From: Chloroflexota bacterium
GTDB taxonomy: Bacteria; Chloroflexota; Dehalococcoidia; Tepidiformales; Tepidiformaceae
Reading direction: 5' to 3'
NCBI GenBank assembly: GCA_026705605.1
Contig: JAPPAK010000006.1
Coordinates: forward strand, 186,001 to 250,000
Length of the DNA: 64,000 bases
Shown: in pieces, positions 24,339 to 32,020 of the stretch
Layout of the letters: every line of letters starts with the position of its first letter
How positions within the stretch are numbered: the first letter of the stretch is position 1
Program-made: the position numbers and the translations under genes
The notes under the pieces: model-generated
The model's database searches: none
The model's input: the letters and a program-made list of their open reading frames with translations, nothing else
Told to the model about the DNA's origin: nothing

Positions 24339-24428
24339 TGGCGGAGAGGGTGGGATTCGAACCCACGAGGGGCTTGCACCCCTACACGATTTCCAGTCGT
24401 GCCTGTTCAGCCACTCCAGCACCTCTCC
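24339..24428 (-). tRNA. tRNA-Ser (anticodon GGA)
   Basis: On the minus strand. Acceptor stem GGAGAGG/CCTCTCC, a long variable arm (GTAGGGGTGCAAGCCCCTC region) as in class II tRNAs, anticodon stem CACGA/TCGTG with loop CTGGAAA, and T loop GGTTCGAATCC. The discriminator is G and the CCA end is encoded (24341-24339). It reads UCC and UCU. Confidence 0.97.
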
Positions 24429-24479
24429 GCGAGGCGTCGGGCTAGCGTAGCAAGGGCGCGGGACTCGGGCTTGCGGGGG

Positions 24480-24677
24480 CTAGCGCTTGCGGCGCTCGCG
24501 ACGCCCCTTCGTCAGCTCGCGGTAGCGCGCCCACAGTTCCTCTTCCTTCTGCTGGGCGCCTTCGCGGGCGATGGCGATCGCTTCCTCCGCCGCCTGCCGG
24601 AGCTCCTCCACCATCTCCTCGGGGGTGCCTCCGCCCTCCCCGATGACCGGGTCGTCCGGCGACCCGCCCGAGCTCAC
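24480..24677 (-). CDS. Hypothetical coiled-coil protein
   Basis: Small charged protein of 65 aa; after a Gly/Pro-rich start it is one long helix (PEEMVEELRQAAEEAIAIAR) ending in a basic tail GRRERRKR. Its GTG start overlaps the stop of the upstream membrane protein gene (GTGA), so translation is coupled. Partner of that membrane protein is a fair guess; no family recognised. Confidence 0.6.
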   Translation of the reverse strand: MSSGGSPDDPVIGEGGGTPEEMVEELRQAAEEAIAIAREGAQQKEEELWARYRELTKGRRERRKR

Positions 24678-25147
24678 GACCCGCCCCGGAAGCGTCCGCC
24701 CAGCGAGCCGAGCGAGTCCAGACCCTTCCGGATCCCGCTCACAACCGAGTAGACCCGAATGATGGGCGTCACCGCGGACTCGCCCACGAACTCCGCCGTG
24801 CCCCGCACCTCGTCCACGAGGTCGCGGGTCGAGTCGAGCAGGGGAACGACCTTCTGGTTCACCGCCCGTCGCACGGAGAGGGCCACGCCGATGAGCACCG
24901 CCAGCAGGATGCAGGCGAGAACCCCGGCGATCGCCACGAGGATTCCGAGCGCCACCACGGCGATGTCACGCCACTCGCTCCAGCTGTCGGGGGCCGACCA
25001 GGTGCCCGGCTCGGCCTCGTTCGGGTAGATGTTCCCCCCGAAGTACCCGTCCACCAGCACGGCCACCACGAGGTAGATGACGACGATCAGCACCGCCGCC
25101 AGCACGACGGTCAGGAAGAAGCGCAGGACGCTGTTCATGGAAGTCAT
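24674..25147 (-). CDS. Small membrane protein with two TM helices
   Basis: Protein of 157 aa. TM1 is residues ~8-32, followed by a ~30-residue acidic outside loop, then TM2 at ~62-92 and a cytoplasmic tail with VVPLLDSTRDLVDEVRGTAEFVGESAV. The tail pattern resembles small DUF948-like/YtxH-like envelope proteins. It is coupled to the 65-aa coiled-coil gene downstream. Function not known. Confidence 0.7.
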   Translation of the reverse strand: MTSMNSVLRFFLTVVLAAVLIVVIYLVVAVLVDGYFGGNIYPNEAEPGTWSAPDSWSEWRDIAVVALGILVAIAGVLACILLAVLIGVALSVRRAVNQKVVPLLDSTRDLVDEVRGTAEFVGESAVTPIIRVYSVVSGIRKGLDSLGSLGGRFRGGS

Positions 25148-25195
25148 GATAGAGGCATCCCTGCCATGGCGCGCCTGTGCCCCTCGGCGCGCGGA

Positions 25196-26548
25196 CTAGC
25201 CGGGGGCCAGATCGAACAGGTCCAGCAGGTTCGAGATCGCCTCGAAGGTCGTCGCCCGACCTATCAACAGGTCCACGTAATTCAGGTCGATCGCGCTCCC
25301 GAGCGGCGCCCCCACCGCCTGCGCGAGCGCGTCCAGGTACTGCTGCGCCACCGGCTCCACCGGCGCCGTTGCGTCCACGTCGTCCTCGTAGGCGGCGGCG
25401 ATGGCGTCGACGAACGATCCGTACGCGACCCCCGAATCGGGCAGCACCTCACGGCCGTGCGGACTCGGCAGGATGCCGAGCGACTCCGGGATCGCGCGGC
25501 CGCTGTTCAGCATCGCCAGCGCCTCAATGTTGAAGTTCCGCGCCAGGGGCGACGTGTCTCGCGCCAGCTCCGGCTGCGAGATGAGCAGGTGGATGTACAG
25601 GAAGACGTCGATGGCGCTCGCTACGATCTCTTCTGTCAGGCTGTCCTGCTGGTCGCAGTGGATTGCCTCGTGCGCGAGCAGCGGCATGAGCAGCTCGAAG
25701 GGCGCGGCCTCAAGGTCGGGCCGGATGGAGACGATGCGCCGGCCATCGTCGTCGTAGGTCACCCGCGCCACGAGGTCGAGATCACCCGGCGGCTCTTGGA
25801 ACCCGATGAAGGCCGCCGCTGCGCCCGTGCAGTTGTCCGGCCCGAGCAGGGAGCGCACGGCCGCGTCGGCGAAGGTGCCCGCCAGCGCCGCCAGGGCCGC
25901 GCGCAGCTTCGGCGCCGCCACCACCTCGGGGTCCATGCCGTCGTACAGGAACAGGGCCGTCTCCCGCACCGCCGCCGACGCTTCGCGTTCGTCCAGGTGC
26001 TCCACCAGCGCGTCGCGCACCGCGAACGGGTCACGATCGGCTGCGGTTGGCGCCTCGGGAGGCCGTTGCTCCACCAGCGAGAAATCGCCGAAAGCGAACA
26101 CGCCTCCGGCCAGTACGACCCCCAGCTCCGTGAACTCGCTCGTGACCACGACCGAGACCTCGTCGTCCGGGCCCGAGAGCGCCTCCGTCGAGACGTGCAG
26201 GGTCGAACCCGACACGATCAGCGCCCCCACCGTCAGCTCCACGACGCGCGAGCTGATCAGCTCGACGCCCTCCACGGGCATCTCCGTCAGCGGGTGGCCG
26301 GTGAGCGGCGAGCCGTCCGGCGCAGTCAGCCGGAAGGCCGCGTTGAGCGCCCGCAGCTTGGTCGGCTCGACGGCGCGGTTGAAGCGAACCCGCACGACCG
26401 AGCTGGCCTGCGGCAGGTCGTCCAGGTAGGCCCGCTCCGCGGTCGCCTCGAGCGCGCGGATCGGCGCGGGAGGCGGCTCGCCGCCTCCGCACGACGCCAC
26501 CAGCGCGAGCACGAGCGCCGCCAGGACCCCGGCTAGGACGCGATGCAT
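25196..26548 (-). CDS. Lipoprotein with HExxH metallopeptidase-like motif
   Basis: Exported lipoprotein of 450 aa with lipobox LALVASCGGG (Cys ~20). Residues ~40-150 look like a bacterial Ig-like domain (VVRVRFNRAVEPTKLRALNA...FRLTAPDG). The C-terminal half has LLAHEAIHCDQQ, an HExxH zinc motif, with SLTEEIVASAIDVF after it, where a third ligand could lie. It is not an obvious paralog of the three HExxH lipoproteins at 53.8-58.2 kb (their core HE(M/I)xHA(I/L)QDYHFDL is absent). Proteolytic activity is inferred only. Confidence 0.7.
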   Translation of the reverse strand: MHRVLAGVLAALVLALVASCGGGEPPPAPIRALEATAERAYLDDLPQASSVVRVRFNRAVEPTKLRALNAAFRLTAPDGSPLTGHPLTEMPVEGVELISSRVVELTVGALIVSGSTLHVSTEALSGPDDEVSVVVTSEFTELGVVLAGGVFAFGDFSLVEQRPPEAPTAADRDPFAVRDALVEHLDEREASAAVRETALFLYDGMDPEVVAAPKLRAALAALAGTFADAAVRSLLGPDNCTGAAAAFIGFQEPPGDLDLVARVTYDDDGRRIVSIRPDLEAAPFELLMPLLAHEAIHCDQQDSLTEEIVASAIDVFLYIHLLISQPELARDTSPLARNFNIEALAMLNSGRAIPESLGILPSPHGREVLPDSGVAYGSFVDAIAAAYEDDVDATAPVEPVAQQYLDALAQAVGAPLGSAIDLNYVDLLIGRATTFEAISNLLDLFDLAPG

Positions 26549-26633
26549 GCCGTGAGCCTACCGTGCCCCGCGCTCCGGCGACGCCAGTGTTAACAACTCG
26601 CGCGACGAGCGCCTTCTCCGCGATGATGGGCGC

Positions 26634-27164
26634 GTGACCCGCGACGCGCCCCCCTCCACAGCTCCGCGCGGGACCCCCTGGGTCGAGCGTAAGCGCAAGC
26701 CCGACGGCAGCGAGCGCCGCTACACCTGCGCCCTCGAACACGCCTCGGCCTCGCTCGTCGTGGTCAGCTACGTCATGCGCCAGGGCGGGGCCGTCTTCGG
26801 CACCCCCATCGACATCCCGCCCGGGTCCGTCTCCTACGGCTACTTCTGGCGCGCCCGTCCCTACACCGTCTACCGCATGCGCGATGGCGACCGCATCATC
26901 GCGCACCGCTTCGACGCCGTCGCGGGCGTCCGCATCCGCGAAGGCGAGGTCGCCTACCGCGACCTCGCGCTGGACTGGTGGCTCACCGCGGAGAACGTCC
27001 TCATCGAGGAGGACCGCGACGAGTTCCTCGAACTCCGGGCGGACGGCGCCTTCAGCCCCGCCGACCTCGCCGCCGCCGCCCGCGCCGAGCGCGTCATCGC
27101 CCGCGCCGCCGGCCGCCTCCTGCCCGAGCTCGCCGCCATGGAACGCCGCCTCGGCATTGGCTAG
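26634..27164 (+). CDS. DUF402 domain protein (FomD-like)
   Basis: Protein of 176 aa in the DUF402 family, whose characterised members are nucleotide or phosphonate-CMP hydrolases. The conserved pattern PPGSVSYGYFWRARPYTVYR, then DVY-like AVAGVRIREGEVAYRDLALDWWL and the acidic VLIEEDRDEFLEL is present. GTG at 26634 is used. It stands alone; a short TAGTGGCTGG...GGTGGCTGG repeat relic follows at 27163-27183. Confidence 0.8.
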   Translation: MTRDAPPSTAPRGTPWVERKRKPDGSERRYTCALEHASASLVVVSYVMRQGGAVFGTPIDIPPGSVSYGYFWRARPYTVYRMRDGDRIIAHRFDAVAGVRIREGEVAYRDLALDWWLTAENVLIEEDRDEFLELRADGAFSPADLAAAARAERVIARAAGRLLPELAAMERRLGIG

Positions 27165-27195
27165 TGGCTGGCGACGGTGGCTGGATGAGGTTCCC

Positions 27196-27516
27196 CTAGT
27201 CGCAGCCCGTGGCGACTGCGAGCGCGCGGCAGACATCGTTCATCTTCGCGTCGCTAAGCGTTCCGATGTACTGGCGAAGCCGCCGCCGTTCGATGTTCTG
27301 CAAGTTGTCAAGGCTGACCGCGGAGATGTGCCTCAGACCGTCTTCTGGCCCCACAACGACTTCGGTGGGGATGCCCCGGATAGTAGACGTTACCGGCGCG
27401 ACGATCGCAGTTCCCAGGACTGAAAGTGACCTGGGGCGCGAGAGGACGACGACCGGCCTCCGCTTGTCGGGGGCCCGGAACTCGTACTGCCAGATTTCCC
27501 CTCGTCGTGGCGCCAT
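27196..27516 (-). CDS. MazF/PemK-family endoribonuclease toxin
   Basis: Toxin of 106 aa. RRGEIWQYEF...RRPVVVLSRPRSL...AIVAPVTSTIRGIPTEV is the MazF barrel start with the catalytic Arg; GLRHISAVSLDNLQNIE carries the usual Ser/Thr position. ATG 27516 is two bases after the antitoxin stop; a frame extension into the antitoxin gene is rejected. It cleaves single-stranded RNA in characterised members. Confidence 0.9.
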   Translation of the reverse strand: MAPRRGEIWQYEFRAPDKRRPVVVLSRPRSLSVLGTAIVAPVTSTIRGIPTEVVVGPEDGLRHISAVSLDNLQNIERRRLRQYIGTLSDAKMNDVCRALAVATGCD

Positions 27517-27518
27517 CG

Positions 27519-27755
27519 CTAGTCCTCGAACCAGACGCCTTCGTCGGTCCACCCGGCCAGGTCGGGATCCTCGTGAGCGGGGAACCTGCGATAGCCCTCC
27601 TCGAGCTGCCGGTCGATCTCCTCGGCGGCCCTTCGGGCAAGGTAGTCCGCTGCTGCCTGCCGCAAGACTGCGGATCGGCCTCGCTCGCGGACCTCGGAGA
27701 GCTCATCGAGCTTCGTCAGCAAGTCCTCGTCGAAGGTCACCTGTATAGCCTTCAT
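27519..27755 (-). CDS. Ribbon-helix-helix antitoxin of the MazF-type toxin
   Basis: Antitoxin of 78 aa with MKAIQVTFDEDLLTKLDELSEVRERGRSAVLRQAAADYL, a ribbon-helix-helix fold, and an acidic/aromatic tail DLAGWTDEGVWFED for toxin binding. ATG 27755 is the first codon after the palindromic operator and gives a standard RHH start; a 21-codon extension upstream lacks support. The next gene is the MazF toxin. Confidence 0.9.
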   Translation of the reverse strand: MKAIQVTFDEDLLTKLDELSEVRERGRSAVLRQAAADYLARRAAEEIDRQLEEGYRRFPAHEDPDLAGWTDEGVWFED

Positions 27756-27773
27756 GTGGATAGAATACCACAT
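27754..27773 (-). promoter_or_regulatory. Palindromic operator over the antitoxin start codon
   Basis: Perfect palindrome ATGTGG-atagaata-CCACAT. Its inner arm includes the antitoxin ATG (27755). On the minus strand the centre reads TATTCT, a plausible -10 box only seven bases before the ATG, so the message is probably leaderless. RHH antitoxin binding here would block the promoter. Confidence 0.65.
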
Positions 27774-27829
27774 AGAGGCCAACATACTTAGCCATAGCCG
27801 TGGGAATTGGCATCTCACCCCGTCCTACC

Positions 27830-28528
27830 ATGGTCGCTGTGCAACACCCGGTCCGACAGCCCTCCGTGCCCGACGTCGTCACCGTCCTCGAGCGCATGCA
27901 CGGCGCCGAGCGCTGGCACTGGACGGCCGAGACCGACCCTTTCGAGGTAGCCGTCGGGGCGATCCTCGTCCAGCACACGAACTGGACCAACGCCGAACGC
28001 GCCGTCGACCGCCTCCGCGAAGCCGCCGTCCTCGACCCCGTCCGGCTGGCGGAGCTTCCCCACGAGGCCATCGAGGAGCTGGTCCGGCCCAGCGGCCAGT
28101 ACCGCACGAAGGCGCGCAAGCTGCGAGCCTTCCTCGACCTGATCGCCCGGCACGGCGCCCTGGAGGCGCTGTTTGCGCTCCCGCCCCAGGCCCTCCGCAC
28201 GGAACTGCTCGCGACCTGGGGCATCGGCGAGGAGACAGCGGACGCCATCGCGCTCTACGCCGTGGGGTTGGCGGCCGTCGTCGTCGACGCGTACACGCGC
28301 CGCCTCTTCTCGCGCCTCGGCCTGGGGCCGCCGCCCGACGACTCCTACGCCGCCTGGCAGGCGTACCTCGCCGCCGCGCTTCCCGGCGATGCTCCGGCGC
28401 TGGCGCGTTTCCACGCGCTCGTCGTGCTGCACGCGAAGCGACTCTGCCTCGCGCGCCGCCCCCGCTGCGGCGACTGCGACCTAGCTCCCCGCTGCGCCTT
28501 CGCGTCAGCCGCGCCCCTACCCCCTTGA
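27830..28528 (+). CDS. HhH-GPD DNA glycosylase, endonuclease III-like with [4Fe-4S] cluster
   Basis: Base-excision repair glycosylase of 232 aa. The helix-hairpin-helix reads LLATWGIGEETADAIALYA (near residue 125) and the catalytic Asp is in VVVDAYTRRLFSRLG (near 144). The cysteine cluster CLARRPRCGDCDLAPRC at the C terminus has the C-x6-C-x2-C-x5-C spacing. The lysine of endonuclease III (GIGxKTA) is replaced by Glu, so it may be a monofunctional glycosylase without lyase activity. ATG 27830 is preferred to an upstream GTG at 27800. Confidence 0.88.
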   Translation: MVAVQHPVRQPSVPDVVTVLERMHGAERWHWTAETDPFEVAVGAILVQHTNWTNAERAVDRLREAAVLDPVRLAELPHEAIEELVRPSGQYRTKARKLRAFLDLIARHGALEALFALPPQALRTELLATWGIGEETADAIALYAVGLAAVVVDAYTRRLFSRLGLGPPPDDSYAAWQAYLAAALPGDAPALARFHALVVLHAKRLCLARRPRCGDCDLAPRCAFASAAPLPP

Positions 28529-28552
28529 GCCCGGCGCGGGTACGTTCCCCCG

Positions 28553-29650
28553 ATGCAGGTCGGCATCATCGGGCTACCGCGGGCGGGCAAGACGACCGTC
28601 TTCAACGCCGTCTCGCGCGGACTCGCCCCCGTCGGGGGCTTCGGCGGCGCGAGCAAGCCCAACATCCGCTCCGTGGCCGTTCCCGACCCGCGCGTTGACC
28701 GCCTCTCCGAGATCTACGAGCCGAAGAAGACCACCCACGCCACCATCGAGTACGTCGACTTCCCCGCCGCCGGCGAGCACTTCGGCCAGGGAGAGGGCCT
28801 CGGCGGGCGCTTCCTTAACGAGCTGGCCGCCGTCGATGCGCTCATCCATGTCGTGCGCGCCTTCGAAGACGAGTCCGTCCCCCACCCGGAAGGCTCCGTC
28901 GACCCCGGCCGCGACATCGGCATCATGGACCTGGAGCTCGCCTTCGCCGACCTCGCCCTCATCGAGCGCCGCATCGAGCGCATCGACCCCGAGCTGCGCA
29001 CCCTCAAGGCCGGCGAACGCGGCCAGCTCCAGGCCCTGCGCGACCTCCTCGACCGCATGCGGGGCGAGCTTGAAGCGGAGACGCCCATCCGCGCGATGGC
29101 GCTCTCCGCCGACGAACGCCGCCTCCTCGGCGGGAGCCAGTTCCTCACCGACAAGCCCCTGCTCGACCTCGTGAACGTAGGCGAAGAGGACCTCCTCCGG
29201 CGGCTCACCATCGAGGAGGAGCTGCGCGCCGCCCACGGCGCTTCCGGCCGAGACCTCGCCGTCATGGGCGGACGCTTCGAGATGGAGCTGAACGAGCTGA
29301 GCGAAGAGGAAGCCGCCGAGTTCCGCGACGAAGCCGGCGTCGAGCACAGCGGCATGGCCGAGGCCGTGCAGCGCAGCTACGCCCTGCTCGGGCTCATCAG
29401 CTTCCTCACGGTCGGCCCCGACGAGTGCCGCGCCTGGACCGTCACCGAAGGCGCCACCGCCCCCGAGGCCGCCGGCAAGATACACACCGACCTGCAGCGC
29501 GGCTTCATCCGCGCCGAGGTCATCCGCTACGAGGACCTGGTCGAGTGCGGCAGCGAGGCCGAGGCCAAGCGGCGCGGCCTGCAGCGCACCGAGGGCAAGG
29601 AGTACCACGTGCAGGACGGGGACGTCGTTCACGTCCTCTTTAACGTCTGA
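28553..29650 (+). CDS. ychF: Redox-regulated ATPase YchF (Obg family)
   Basis: Universal Obg-family P-loop protein that prefers ATP, 365 aa. P-loop GLPRAGKTT at residues 7-15, switch regions VEYVDFPAAGEH-like EYVDFPAAGE near 66, central coiled-coil insert, and the C-terminal TGS domain (GLISFLTVGPDECRAWTV...AAGKIHTDLQRGFIRAEV). It binds ribosomes and affects translation. It begins 24 bases after the glycosylase gene and is convergent with the transglutaminase-like gene. Confidence 0.95.
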   Translation: MQVGIIGLPRAGKTTVFNAVSRGLAPVGGFGGASKPNIRSVAVPDPRVDRLSEIYEPKKTTHATIEYVDFPAAGEHFGQGEGLGGRFLNELAAVDALIHVVRAFEDESVPHPEGSVDPGRDIGIMDLELAFADLALIERRIERIDPELRTLKAGERGQLQALRDLLDRMRGELEAETPIRAMALSADERRLLGGSQFLTDKPLLDLVNVGEEDLLRRLTIEEELRAAHGASGRDLAVMGGRFEMELNELSEEEAAEFRDEAGVEHSGMAEAVQRSYALLGLISFLTVGPDECRAWTVTEGATAPEAAGKIHTDLQRGFIRAEVIRYEDLVECGSEAEAKRRGLQRTEGKEYHVQDGDVVHVLFNV

Positions 29651-32020
29651 TCAGGCCTCGTCCTCGTCGACGATCTCCTCGGTTCCGTCCTCGAAGTCGT
29701 CCTCCGACACCGCAGCCTTCTCCTCCTCTTCTTCCTCGTCCTGACGCGCCGACCGGCGACCGAAGATGCGCGCCGCCAGCGCGTTCCGCAGGATGCGGTA
29801 GGCCTCGCCCGCTTCCTCGGGGTCCGTGCGCTCCAGATCGGGTGGGCCGTAACGGGCCTCCTCGAATGCGGTGCTGAGCGTGGCCGCCTCGACCGGGCGT
29901 TCGAGAGCGTCGCCGAGGCGCACTCCCCACTGCCGTACCGTTTCCGATTCTGCCGCCTGCAGCCCGGCCCAGCCCGCGAGCCGCTCGATACCGCCCCACT
30001 GCCGCGGCATCCCGTTCAGGCCCCGCAGACCCCACACCCAGAAGACGCGCGCCCCCATCGACACCACCACCAGTGCCACCAGCGCCCCCCCGACGCTCCA
30101 GATGATGGTCCAGGGCGGCCCCTCCTCCCGTTCCAGCTCGATGGGCGTTAGCAGGTCGGCCAGGAGATCGATGGAGTCCTCATCGATGGTCTCCAGCGGC
30201 AGGGGTATTTCGGGCACCTCGTCGAACGGCAGGTTCGTCACCTCTCCAATGAGGGTTCCGAGGTCCCCACCCACGAGCGTCAACTCGTCCGAGGGGTTGA
30301 AGTCGACCCAGCCGTACGTCGGGAAGTACACCTCCACCCACGAGTAGGCGTCGTTCTTGCGCACGGAGAACACGCCTGTGCTGGTGTTCAGGTCCTCCGG
30401 GTCCAGCACGTACCCCACCGCCACCCGCGCGGGCACGCCCTGCGTCCGCAGCATCACCGTCATCGCCGTCGAGAAGTAATCGAAGTAGCCGCGCTGCAGG
30501 TCGAACAGGAAGAAGTCGACCACGTCGCGGCGCGAGGGCGCGGAACGCACGCTCATGTCCAGCTCGAACTCCAGGATGTAGGCCTCGATCGCCTTCGCCA
30601 GGTCGTACGGGTTCGTCACACCCTCGGTGACCCGCGCCGCCTCGTCGCCGACGCGTTCAGGAAGGTCGTCGGGAAGCTGGAGGTAGCGCTCGCGCACCCA
30701 GTCCGGGTAGTTGACCCCGTCCGCGCGCAGCTGGTCGGGCGTGGCGATGCTGAGCGTGCCCGCCACCCGGTAGCGGTCGCCTTCCTGCAGGTCCTCCTGG
30801 CTGCGGATGCGCTCGATGTCCCCGGGGAACGACTCCGGCAGGTCCGCGACCGAATCGATGTTGGTCCCCAGCGGTGTCCCCACCGAGAACAGGGTCTCCT
30901 CGTCGTCGAACACCTCGATGTCGAGCGTCGTGATGATGCGCTCCCGGTAGGCGCGCGCCTGGATCTCGGCCGAGGTCGGGTCACCCGCGTTGACCTCCTC
31001 CTCCTCGCGGCCGGAGGAGCGCCAGCCCGAGCCCGTGTACTCGTCGTAGCTCGTGCCCCGTACCAGCCCGAGGCTCTCGCCCCGCACCTCGAAGAGCACC
31101 TTGCTGCCGAGGCTCACGTCGCCCCGGATGGGCAGGGTGCGGCCAAACTTGTGGAAGTTGCCGCCGCTGCCGGCGAGGTCGTTGAACAGCCGGCTGACCG
31201 GTTCGAGGGCGGCCTCGATCGGGTCGGTCACGTAGTCGATGGTCGTATCGATGGCGTCGGCCTGCTTGCCCAGGGGCACCTGCCAGGCGATCACGACCAT
31301 CACCACCGTGAGCACCAGCGTGAGCTGCGCAGACTGCAGGCTGAGCCACTCGGGGTACTCGACCCGCGCCCGGTCCCACTGCACGAAGGCGCGTTGCAGG
31401 TGCAGCCGCGAGATCAGCAGCAGCGCCCCGAAGGAGAACATGAGGAACGCCCCGCTGGGCCGTCCGCTGGTGGTGGCGATGATGACGAGCAGTCCCGCGC
31501 ACGCCGGCGCCACCGCGATCCACGCGTTCCGCCAGCGGAACACCGCCCAGGCCGCCAGGTAGGAGACGAACACCCCGAGCGTGTGCACCAGCAGCACGAA
31601 CGGCAGGTTGTCGTTGCTGACGTCGTCCTCGCGCACGACCAGCACCCACTCGTTCATGCGCGCCACCACGTCCTCGACGCGCGCGGCGATCGAGCCGCCG
31701 TCGCCGTAGGGCGTGGCCGTCAGCGTGATCACCATGAGGCCGAGCAGCAGCGCCACCGGATGCACGAGGAAGTGGCTGGCGCGCGTGCGCGCCGCCAGCA
31801 GGCCGATGATGAGCCCGCCGATCACCGCGGGAACGAGCGAGGGGAAGTCCCGCACCCATTCCGCCTGCTGGATCGCAACGGCGATGGCGATGTAGACCAC
31901 GAGGGCAGGCGCGAACGTGAGCCAGTCTTCCCAGCTCATCAGCAGGCGCGGCGTCTCGATGAAGAAGCGGCGCAGCCGCCCGCTCATCGTCGCCTCCCGG
32001 ACCGCCTCTAGGTTTGCCAT
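29651..32020 (-). CDS. Transglutaminase-like membrane protein (TgpA type) with substituted catalytic triad
   Basis: Membrane protein of 789 aa: several TM helices in residues ~25-210, an extracytoplasmic transglutaminase-like domain (~260-580), one TM near 650 and a cytoplasmic DUF4129-like tail ending in acidic residues. It is third in the MoxR-DUF58-transglutaminase operon. The usual catalytic Cys (RGxC-x-x-x-A-T/S-A-M) is Phe513 in RGYFDYFSTAM. The usual His is Tyr559 in KNDAYSWVEVYF. The usual Asp of GWVxFDP is Asn575 in GWVDFNPSD. It therefore looks catalytically dead and may serve as a binding module. It overlaps the DUF58 gene by 13 bases. Confidence 0.88.
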   Translation of the reverse strand: MANLEAVREATMSGRLRRFFIETPRLLMSWEDWLTFAPALVVYIAIAVAIQQAEWVRDFPSLVPAVIGGLIIGLLAARTRASHFLVHPVALLLGLMVITLTATPYGDGGSIAARVEDVVARMNEWVLVVREDDVSNDNLPFVLLVHTLGVFVSYLAAWAVFRWRNAWIAVAPACAGLLVIIATTSGRPSGAFLMFSFGALLLISRLHLQRAFVQWDRARVEYPEWLSLQSAQLTLVLTVVMVVIAWQVPLGKQADAIDTTIDYVTDPIEAALEPVSRLFNDLAGSGGNFHKFGRTLPIRGDVSLGSKVLFEVRGESLGLVRGTSYDEYTGSGWRSSGREEEEVNAGDPTSAEIQARAYRERIITTLDIEVFDDEETLFSVGTPLGTNIDSVADLPESFPGDIERIRSQEDLQEGDRYRVAGTLSIATPDQLRADGVNYPDWVRERYLQLPDDLPERVGDEAARVTEGVTNPYDLAKAIEAYILEFELDMSVRSAPSRRDVVDFFLFDLQRGYFDYFSTAMTVMLRTQGVPARVAVGYVLDPEDLNTSTGVFSVRKNDAYSWVEVYFPTYGWVDFNPSDELTLVGGDLGTLIGEVTNLPFDEVPEIPLPLETIDEDSIDLLADLLTPIELEREEGPPWTIIWSVGGALVALVVVSMGARVFWVWGLRGLNGMPRQWGGIERLAGWAGLQAAESETVRQWGVRLGDALERPVEAATLSTAFEEARYGPPDLERTDPEEAGEAYRILRNALAARIFGRRSARQDEEEEEEKAAVSEDDFEDGTEEIVDEDEA

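Noticed and set aside
26634-27164. DUF402 gene as part of the neighbouring MazF module
   Set aside because: It is on the opposite strand and convergent with the toxin gene.
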